From the NCBI GenBank assembly GCA_030598075.1, contig JAUVQP010000039.1, positions 1-10,184 of the forward strand: 10,184 bases of DNA. Direction: 5' to 3'. Shown here one piece after another: positions 1 to 4,513 of the stretch (its first letter is position 1; every line of letters starts with the position of its first letter). This DNA comes from Miltoncostaeaceae bacterium (GTDB lineage: Bacteria > Actinomycetota > Thermoleophilia > Miltoncostaeales > Miltoncostaeaceae). Made by a program: the position numbers and the translations under genes. Below the pieces are notes generated by a model. The model was not told where the DNA came from, ran no database searches, and saw nothing but the letters and a program-made list of their open reading frames with translations.

Positions 1-856
1 CGAAGAGCCCGCGGGGTACCGGTAGCTCGGCGCCCATCAGCATCGCCGGCCAGATGACGGCGTGGAACTTGAGGATGTCCTTGGCCATGAGATGCAGGTC
101 CGCGGGCCAGAACTGCCGTAGGTCGTCGCCCGGCGCGTAGCTGAGCGCCGTGAGGTAGTTGAGAAGCGCGTCGAACCAGACGTAGACGACCTGATCCGGG
201 TCCCAGGGGACGGGAACCCCCCACGAGACCTGGGCCCGGGAGATGGAGAGGTCCTCCAAGCCGCCCTCGATCATGCGCCGCGCCTCGTTGTGGCGGGCCG
301 CGGGCCGCACGAAGTCGGGACGCTCGTCGTAGAGCGCGAGCAGCCGCTCGCGGTAGGCCGACAGACGGAAGAACCAATTGTCCTCCTTGATCCATTCGAC
401 CGGCGCGCCGTGGACCGGGCAGGCGCGCTCGGCGACGAGCTCGTCCTCGCGATAGAAGGCCTCGCACGCCGTGCAATACCAACCTCCGTAGGTGCCGCGA
501 TAGATGTCGCCGGCGTCGCGGAGCCGCTCGAGCACCTCGGCCACGCCTCGCCCGTGTTCCTCGTCGGTGGTGCGGATGAAGAAGTCGTAGCTGATGTTGA
601 GGGTCCGGCCCAGATCCCGAAACCGCTCCGAGAGCACGTCGGCGTGCTCGCGCGGGGTGCGGCCGGCCTCCGCCGCGGAGCGAGCGATCTTGTCGCCATG
701 CTCGTCCGTGCCGGTGAGGAAGAAGACGCGCTCGCCGCGCTGCCGCCGGTGCCGGGCCACAATGTCCGCCATGATCGTCGTGTAGGCGTGACCGATGTGC
801 GGTTCCGCGTTCACGTAGTAGATCGGCGTGGTCAGGTAGTAGCGCCCCTCGGACAC
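1..856 (-). CDS. metG: Methionyl-tRNA synthetase, N-terminal part (runs off left edge)
   Basis: Cytoplasmic class I aminoacyl-tRNA synthetase that charges tRNA-Met with methionine. About 285 residues are visible. The start is GTG at 856-854, giving VSEGRYYLTTPIYYVN. The HIGH ATP-binding motif is at residues 20-23, GTDEHG follows at about 49-54, and a single zinc knuckle begins with C128 and C131 (CTAC) and closes with CPVH, as in Thermus-type bacterial MetRS. The catalytic-core segments VVYVWFDALLNYLTAL and KDILKFHAVIWPAML are also present. The KMSKS loop, anticodon-binding domain and any tRNA-binding C-terminus lie beyond the window, so this is an edge truncation and not a pseudogene. There is no Shine-Dalgarno before the GTG. 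Instead a TAGACT hexamer sits 7 nt upstream, suggesting a leaderless mRNA. The family call is very secure; the exact start is likely. Confidence 0.96.
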   Translation of the reverse strand, partial: MSEGRYYLTTPIYYVNAEPHIGHAYTTIMADIVARHRRQRGERVFFLTGTDEHGDKIARSAAEAGRTPREHADVLSERFRDLGRTLNISYDFFIRTTDEEHGRGVAEVLERLRDAGDIYRGTYGGWYCTACEAFYREDELVAERACPVHGAPVEWIKEDNWFFRLSAYRERLLALYDERPDFVRPAARHNEARRMIEGGLEDLSISRAQVSWGVPVPWDPDQVVYVWFDALLNYLTALSYAPGDDLRQFWPADLHLMAKDILKFHAVIWPAMLMGAELPVPRGLF

Positions 857-869
857 GCGCGACAGTCTA
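854..869 (-). promoter_or_regulatory. Putative leaderless promoter of metG (TAGACT -10)
   Basis: Read on the minus strand, TAGACT (869-864) is followed by 7 nt and then the GTG start of metG at 856. Spacing of this kind puts the transcription start on or next to the start codon. No convincing -35 box and no ribosome binding site are visible. The same CTAGACT string precedes the hsp20 GTG at 4064, which strengthens the reading. Confidence 0.5.
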
Positions 870-903
870 GGGGCGCATCCAGCCTCCTCGGCGGGTCGGA
901 TCC

Positions 904-921
904 GGGCGAGAGCCCTTTTCT
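904..921 (+). terminator. Short GNRA-loop hairpin followed by T-run
   Basis: On the plus strand GGGC (904-907), loop GAGA (908-911) and GCCC (912-915) are followed by TTTTCT. The stem is only 4 bp, but a GAGA tetraloop and a run of four T stand out in this GC-rich DNA. It lies in the divergent metG/nucleotidyltransferase gap, so it could stop plus-strand antisense transcription coming out of metG, or attenuate transcription into the downstream gene. It may also be chance. Confidence 0.3.
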
Positions 922-973
922 CGAAGAGACGACGGTCATCGCGAGACGATGTCATGGCTACGATCGAAGAGCC

Positions 974-1504
974 GTGTCGCCAGCGCTCCGCCCACACCAC
1001 GCGCTCGCCCTGGCCACCGTCGCCTCGCGACTCGATCACGTCGGGGCGGAATGGCTGCTCGCCGGGAGCACCGCGAGGCGGCTCGACGGATGGGATGTCA
1101 GCCCCAGGGACATCGACATCGAGGTCGCGGCACGCACCGCCCACGCCGCCGCGGAGGCCCTCGGGCTGTCGCTGCGCGAGGATGACTCCGACGGCACCCG
1201 GTCGCTTCGAGCGCTCGGCGAGGTGGCCGGCACCGGGGTGGATCTGACCTCGGAGCTTCACATCCGCGGCCCGGGCGGGTCTCTGCCCTCAGACTTCACG
1301 ATCCAGCGCATGTGGGCCACGCCGGTCGAGGTCGCGGGACGGCGCATGTGGCTCGCGCCCGTCGAGGAGTCGATCGCGCGCGCCATCGTGCGGGGGGAGT
1401 GGTCGGCCCTCGCGCGGATCGCGTCGGGCGCCGCCGAGGGGCACGCCCTCCGAGCGGCCTACCTCTCCCTGCGGCTCGCGGCGGCGGCCAGAGCAGCCCG
1501 GTAG
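974..1504 (+). CDS. Nucleotidyltransferase-fold protein, function unknown
   Basis: A 176-residue soluble protein with no signal peptide or membrane segment. Residues 28-51 carry the minimal nucleotidyltransferase signature hG[GS]x(9-13)Dh[DE]h: L-A-G-S at 29-32, then a 13-residue gap, then D46-I-D48-I. D90 in TGVDL is a candidate third carboxylate. The substrate is unknown; relatives of this fold range from tRNA or antibiotic nucleotidyltransferases to toxin-antitoxin MNT proteins, and nothing here selects one. The frame stays open upstream to about position 290, but that part is antisense to metG, so I place the start at GTG 974. TACGAT at 959-964 could be a -10 box. The last 46 nt overlap the 3' end of rsmI on the opposite strand. 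The gene is divergent from metG. No adjacent antitoxin-like small ORF is visible. Confidence 0.75.
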   Translation: MSPALRPHHALALATVASRLDHVGAEWLLAGSTARRLDGWDVSPRDIDIEVAARTAHAAAEALGLSLREDDSDGTRSLRALGEVAGTGVDLTSELHIRGPGGSLPSDFTIQRMWATPVEVAGRRMWLAPVEESIARAIVRGEWSALARIASGAAEGHALRAAYLSLRLAAAARAAR

Positions 1505-2304
1505 ACGCTGTTTCGCGGCCCGACGCCGAGAGCCGCCGCGGCGTCGGCCGCGGCCGATGGGCTGAGGCCGAGATCCAGCAGCCGGCCGAGGCGCTCTTCG
1601 AGATGGTCCGCGTCCGGCTCAGACCGCGACGCCGGCGAGACCACCACGGTGACCTCACCCCTAGTCGGCGTGGCGAATCGCTCGGCGAGCTCGGCCGCCG
1701 CTCCCCGAACCACTTCCTCGTGCACCTTCGTGAGCTCGCGGGCGACGAGGGCCCGCCTCTCCGGATCGCGCCGGGCGAGCCCCGCGAGCAGGGACGGCAA
1801 CCGCTTCGGGCTCTCGAAGACGACGGCGCTGACCTCGCTGGCCGCCAGCGCGTCGATCGCGCGTTCGCGCCGAGCCCCTCGCTGGGGCAGGAAACCCAAG
1901 AACAGGTACTCGTCGGCAGGAAACCCGGAGACCGCGAGCGCCGCGCTCGGGGCGCTCGGCCCGGGAACGACCGACACCGCCACGCCGGCGGCGTGCGCGG
2001 CATCCACCACCGCGCGCCCCGGATCGCTGACCGCGGGAACACCCGCGTCACTGACGAGCACGACGTTCTGCCCGACGAGAGCGCGGGCGACGAGATCCTC
2101 GGCGCGCGAGGCCTCGTTGTGGGCGTGCGTGGGCAGCATGGGAGCTTCGGAGGCCACCGCGCGCAGCAGGGTCGCGGTGCGCCGGGTGTCCTCGCAGGCC
2201 ACCACATCGGCAGCGCGGAGGGCCTCGGCGGCACGCGGGCTGACGTCGTTGAGATTGCCGATCGGGGTGGCGACGACCACAAGTGAGCCGCGGGTCTCCC
2301 CCAT
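1459..2304 (-). CDS. rsmI: 16S rRNA (cytidine(1402)-2'-O)-methyltransferase
   Basis: A 281-residue member of the tetrapyrrole-methylase-fold SAM-dependent methyltransferases. The RsmI family 2'-O-methylates C1402 in the decoding centre of 16S rRNA, tuning start and decoding fidelity. The family signatures are in order: ATPIGNLNDVSPRA near the N-terminus, CEDTRRT, SDAGVPAVSDPG, VPGPSAPSAALAVSGFP, LFLGFLPQRGARRE, FESPKRL, ARELTKVHEEVVRG and a C-terminal GEVTVVVSP strand. Length is normal for the family. I chose ATG at 2304 and not the in-frame GTG two codons upstream, because a GGAGG ribosome binding site overlaps that GTG and sits 5 nt before the ATG. The gene is divergent from the LCP gene (gap about 60 bp), and its end overlaps the nucleotidyltransferase tail. 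Confidence 0.97.
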   Translation of the reverse strand: MGETRGSLVVVATPIGNLNDVSPRAAEALRAADVVACEDTRRTATLLRAVASEAPMLPTHAHNEASRAEDLVARALVGQNVVLVSDAGVPAVSDPGRAVVDAAHAAGVAVSVVPGPSAPSAALAVSGFPADEYLFLGFLPQRGARRERAIDALAASEVSAVVFESPKRLPSLLAGLARRDPERRALVARELTKVHEEVVRGAAAELAERFATPTRGEVTVVVSPASRSEPDADHLEERLGRLLDLGLSPSAAADAAAALGVGPRNSVYRAALAAAASRRER

Positions 2305-2309
2305 GGGCA

Positions 2310-2314
2310 CCTCC
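2310..2314 (-). promoter_or_regulatory. Ribosome binding site that fixes the rsmI start
   Basis: GGAGG on the minus strand, 5 nt before ATG 2304. It overlaps the alternative GTG at 2310, which makes that codon unlikely to be the start. Confidence 0.75.
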
Positions 2315-2350
2315 GTGACGGGCCGGCGCGGTGACGGCGCCGCCTGACGC

Positions 2351-2368
2351 TACCATCCGCCGCCAGTG
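2351..2368 (+). promoter_or_regulatory. Possible -10 box (TACCAT) of the LCP gene
   Basis: TACCAT at 2351-2356 fits TANNNT and is 9 nt before the GTG at 2366. No ribosome binding site precedes that GTG, so a leaderless or nearly leaderless transcript is plausible. No -35 box is evident. The evidence is a single degenerate hexamer. Confidence 0.3.
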
Positions 2369-3514
2369 AGCCGCGCAGACAAGCCGTATCGGCGCTTTCG
2401 CGCCCGTGGACGAAGCGGCGACGGCGACGGGCTCGAGGCACTCCGCCAGATCAACCGGGAGCGGTCGGGAGAAGGCCCGGGCGGCCCCGAGCCGCAGCCC
2501 TCCCGCCCGTCCCGCCCGTCGCGGCCCCCGCGGGGCGAGCGACGGGCGCTCCGGCGGGATCGACGGACCCGCTCCCGCGAGGGGCGCCCCTGGTACTCGC
2601 TGCGCGGACTCGGGCCCGCGGGTTGGCTCGGCCGTATCGCCCTCGTCGTGGGCGTCATCGTCATCGCCTGGGCGGCTTTCGGCCTGCTGGCGCTCCGCGG
2701 TGCGGTGGGCGAGGCGAACGCGAGGGTGGGCCCGGGCGTGCCCGCCGCGCTGGATCGCCCGGACGGCGGCATGCTCGGCACGCCGACCAACACGCTGATC
2801 ATCGGCTCGGATGCGCGACGCGGCGAGACGCGCAGCCGGGCGGACACGATCCTCATCATGAGAACGGACCCCGAGGAGGGGCGCGTCAAGTACCTCTCCA
2901 TCCCCCGGGACTTTCGGGTGAGCCTGCCGCGCCGGGGCGAGCAGAAGATCAACGCGGCGTTCCGCTTCGGAGGCCAGCGGGGCATGATCAACGCGGTCAA
3001 GAACCTCACCGGCTTGCCCATCCATCACATCATGGTCATCAAGTTCGGCGGGTTTCCCGAGTTGGTCGACAGGTTGGGCGGCGTGACCGTCACCAACCCC
3101 ACCGAGCTCGTCGACTGCCCCTACCCGGCGGGGCGCAGGGTGAGCTTTCCGAAGGGGGAGATCAAGCTGGACGGCGAGACCGCGCTGGAGTTCGCGCGGG
3201 TTCGCTCGTGCGACAGCGACCTGGAGCGCGCCCGGCGCCAGCAGGCGCTGCTCGCGGGGATGAAGAAGAAGGTCTTCTCTCTGGGGAGCCTGCCGCGCGC
3301 GCCCTGGCGCGGCGCCGACATCGTGCGCGTCCTTCACACCGACATCGGCGCCATCGACATCGTGAAGTTCGGCTGGCTCCAGGCGCGGCTCGACCAGGAG
3401 CCGAGCGACCGGATCCTGCTCTCGGGAACACCGCAGACGATCGGCGGCATCTCATACATCATCGCGGATCCCGACGCCAACGAACGCGAGATCGCCCGCT
3501 TCGTCGGACCGTGA
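2366..3514 (+). CDS. LytR-CpsA-Psr (LCP) family cell-wall glycopolymer ligase
   Basis: A 382-residue membrane-anchored enzyme. LCP proteins move anionic or secondary wall polymers from lipid carriers onto peptidoglycan, outside the membrane. A long basic, Pro/Arg-rich cytoplasmic tail (residues 1-88) is followed by one membrane helix at about 89-111 (GRIALVVGVIVIAWAAFGLL). The LCP domain (about 142-305) contains NTLIIGSDAR, RADTILIMR (R158, D160), YLSIPRDFRV (R181, D182), KINAAF, a VIKFGGFPELVDRLGGV segment, and RVRSCDSDLERARRQQ (about 278-293), which holds the conserved arginines. The GTG start lacks a clear ribosome binding site. The tail repeats (RPSRPSRP) are low complexity. It is a single gene, divergent from rsmI and convergent with the zinc-ribbon gene. 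The family is certain; the polymer it attaches cannot be told. Confidence 0.93.
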   Translation: MSRADKPYRRFRARGRSGDGDGLEALRQINRERSGEGPGGPEPQPSRPSRPSRPPRGERRALRRDRRTRSREGRPWYSLRGLGPAGWLGRIALVVGVIVIAWAAFGLLALRGAVGEANARVGPGVPAALDRPDGGMLGTPTNTLIIGSDARRGETRSRADTILIMRTDPEEGRVKYLSIPRDFRVSLPRRGEQKINAAFRFGGQRGMINAVKNLTGLPIHHIMVIKFGGFPELVDRLGGVTVTNPTELVDCPYPAGRRVSFPKGEIKLDGETALEFARVRSCDSDLERARRQQALLAGMKKKVFSLGSLPRAPWRGADIVRVLHTDIGAIDIVKFGWLQARLDQEPSDRILLSGTPQTIGGISYIIADPDANEREIARFVGP

Positions 3515-3538
3515 CAGGAGCGCCGGTCTCACGGTCCG
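3505..3538. terminator. Perfect inverted repeat between convergent genes
   Basis: CGGACCGTGA (3505-3514) and TCACGGTCCG (3529-3538) are exact reverse complements, a 10-bp stem with a 14-nt loop. The left arm contains the LCP stop codon (TGA 3512-3514). The hairpin reads identically from both strands, so it could end the LCP transcript and also the zinc-ribbon transcript arriving from the right. There is no T-run on either side, as is common in GC-rich actinobacteria. Confidence 0.6.
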
Positions 3539-3556
3539 CAACGCGGCGGGGCGAGC

Positions 3557-3955
3557 TCAGACCTTGTCGAGTCCAACCGTCTTCGAGGACGACGAGGACG
3601 ACTCGCTCGATGCTCCGCCGCCGGACGCCGCGCCCGAGTCCTTGGAGCCGGAGTCCTTGGAGCCGGAGTCCTTGGAGCCGGAGTCCTTGGAGCCGGACCC
3701 GCCGCCGTCATCGTCCGGTCCGCCGCGACGCTTCGTCCCGTAGTCGGTGTTGTGAAATCCGGTTCCCTTGAAGTGGATGGCGGGCGCGAACAGCACTCGT
3801 GACACCCGGCCGTTGCCCTTGCGCTTTCCGTCCTCGCGGACGCACACGCTCGCGTTGCAGCGCGCGAGCGGATCTTCGCTCATGCTCTGCACGACCTCGA
3901 ACGACCTGTTGCAGGTCGTGCACTTGTACTCGTAGAGCGGCAGGGCGCACCTCAT
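3557..3955 (-). CDS. FmdB-type zinc-ribbon protein with Ser/Asp/Gly repeat tail
   Basis: A 132-residue protein of the FmdB/CxxC_CxxC putative regulatory family, whose exact role is not established. Residues 5-75 match the family: LPLYEYKCTTCNRSFEVVQSMSEDP, then a second cysteine pair, then FKGTGFHNTDYG. C12 and C15 form the first knuckle. The second is C33-x4-C38, not the usual CPxC, and is followed by a roughly ten-residue basic insert (about 40-50). Residues 76-132 are low complexity (Gly, Ser, Asp, Lys) with four GSKDS repeats, an acidic, probably disordered tail. ATG 3955 has no good ribosome binding site. A CTG at 3943, exactly where relatives have their initiator Met (MPLYEY), has GAGG 6 nt upstream. 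The gene is divergent from hsp20 and shares the CIRCE-like region. The reading frame stays open further upstream through hsp20, but that part is a shadow. Confidence 0.88.
   Translation of the reverse strand: MRCALPLYEYKCTTCNRSFEVVQSMSEDPLARCNASVCVREDGKRKGNGRVSRVLFAPAIHFKGTGFHNTDYGTKRRGGPDDDGGGSGSKDSGSKDSGSKDSGSKDSGAASGGGASSESSSSSSKTVGLDKV
3636..3695. repeat. Four perfect 15-bp tandem repeats inside the zinc-ribbon gene
   Basis: GAGTCCTTGGAGCCG is repeated four times without mismatch at 3636, 3651, 3666 and 3681. Read on the minus strand it encodes the pentapeptide GSKDS. The unit length is a multiple of three, so copy-number change would keep the frame. Perfect identity, including third codon positions, implies recent expansion or slippage. 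Confidence 0.95.
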
Positions 3956-3980
3956 CGGCGGGATCGAGCGAACCGGCGAA

Positions 3981-3986
3981 ACTATA
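3981..3986 (-). promoter_or_regulatory. Putative -10 box (TATAGT) of the zinc-ribbon gene
   Basis: TATAGT on the minus strand, 25 nt before ATG 3955, gives a short 5' leader. With a 17-bp spacer the -35 position falls at about 4004-4009, inside the CIRCE-like repeat, although that hexamer does not resemble TTGACA. A repressor bound there would be expected to block this promoter. Confidence 0.5.
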
Positions 3987-3997
3987 GGCGAGCCACT

Positions 3998-4024
3998 TTG
4001 GCACTCTCGACCCGAGTGTGCCAA
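3998..4024. promoter_or_regulatory. CIRCE-like operator (HrcA site) upstream of hsp20-lon
   Basis: TTGGCACTC (3998-4006), exactly nine bases, then GTGTGCCAA (4016-4024). The canonical CIRCE element is TTAGCACTC-N9-GAGTGCTAA, bound by the heat-shock repressor HrcA. The two half-sites match it at 8 of 9 and 7 of 9 positions with the exact N9 spacer, and match each other as an inverted repeat at 8 of 9. The A-to-G change on the left is mirrored by T-to-C on the right, keeping symmetry. It lies 40 bp before the Hsp20 start and just upstream of the putative hsp20 promoter, overlapping the expected -35 position of the divergent zinc-ribbon gene. No hrcA gene lies in the window. Confidence 0.75.
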
Positions 4025-4051
4025 TCGCGGGCGACAATGCGCCGGGACATC

Positions 4052-4066
4052 TAGACTCGGGCCGTG
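4052..4066 (+). promoter_or_regulatory. Putative leaderless promoter of hsp20-lon (TAGACT -10)
   Basis: TAGACT (4052-4057) is 6 nt before the GTG start at 4064, with GCGACA at 4031-4036 as a weak -35 (15-bp spacer). There is no clear ribosome binding site before the GTG. The hexamer is identical to that upstream of metG. The CIRCE-like repeat ends 27 bp before it. Confidence 0.5.
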
Positions 4067-4513
4067 CCTCCGCGCGATCCACGACGCTCGTACGTCCGCG
4101 TCGGCAGCGAGCTCGATGCCCTCTTGGAGGGCTGGGCGGACCGTGTGGGGTCGGCGCAGTGCGTCGACGTGCCCACGGACGTCTTCGTCACGGACGACCC
4201 ACCGAGCGTCACGGTTCAGCTCGATGCCGCGGGCATCGACCCCAGCGCCACGACGGTCTCGCTCGAGGAGGGGACGCTCGTGGTGAGCGGACACCGCATG
4301 CCGCCGCGCGGAGGCCGGCGCAAGTACCAGCAGGCAGAGATCGAATGGGGGCCGTTCGAGCGACGGGTCCGCATCGGGGTCCCGGTCGACGCCGACCGGG
4401 CGAGCGCGTCGTACGAGCGGGGAGTCCTCACAATCTCGCTGCCCGTCGTCGACAACCGCGCGACCCCCGGCGGGCGAGTCGTCGTGCTCCGGGTACGCGG
4501 GACGCGCGGATGA
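4064..4513 (+). CDS. Small heat-shock protein, Hsp20/alpha-crystallin family
   Basis: A 149-residue ATP-independent holdase chaperone that binds unfolding proteins in the cytoplasm. The alpha-crystallin domain spans about residues 38-132: DVFVTDDPPSVTVQLDAAGI, then VSLEEGTLVVSGHR, the FERRVRIGVPVD strand, and the family hallmark ASYERGVLTISLPV (A-x-x-x-x-G-V-L-x-[IL]). The N-terminal arm is short and the tail is Gly/Arg-rich; I do not see a clean IxI/V oligomer motif beyond VVVLRV. The stop codon overlaps the lon ATG (ATGA at 4510-4513), so translation of the two is probably coupled. A CIRCE-like operator upstream suggests HrcA repression. Pairing a holdase with a protease in one operon is a sensible quality-control unit. 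The start at GTG 4064 is supported by the TAGACT spacing. Confidence 0.94.
   Translation: MPPRDPRRSYVRVGSELDALLEGWADRVGSAQCVDVPTDVFVTDDPPSVTVQLDAAGIDPSATTVSLEEGTLVVSGHRMPPRGGRRKYQQAEIEWGPFERRVRIGVPVDADRASASYERGVLTISLPVVDNRATPGGRVVVLRVRGTRG

Noticed and set aside
290..973. N-terminal extension of the nucleotidyltransferase frame back to 290
   Set aside because: This stretch is antisense to metG, whose protein shows HIGH and zinc-knuckle motifs. The extension has no recognisable domain and the true signature begins only after 974.
2048..3337. 429-codon open frame on the minus strand across rsmI and the LCP gene
   Set aside because: It spans two real genes in the wrong frame and shows no domain; its Arg/Ala/Pro/His composition is that of a shadow.
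3998..4024. HAIR (HspR) or RheA operator as explanation of the hsp20 inverted repeat
   Set aside because: HAIR is CTTGAGT-N7-ACTCAAG, which does not match. The half-site and the N9 spacer fit CIRCE better.
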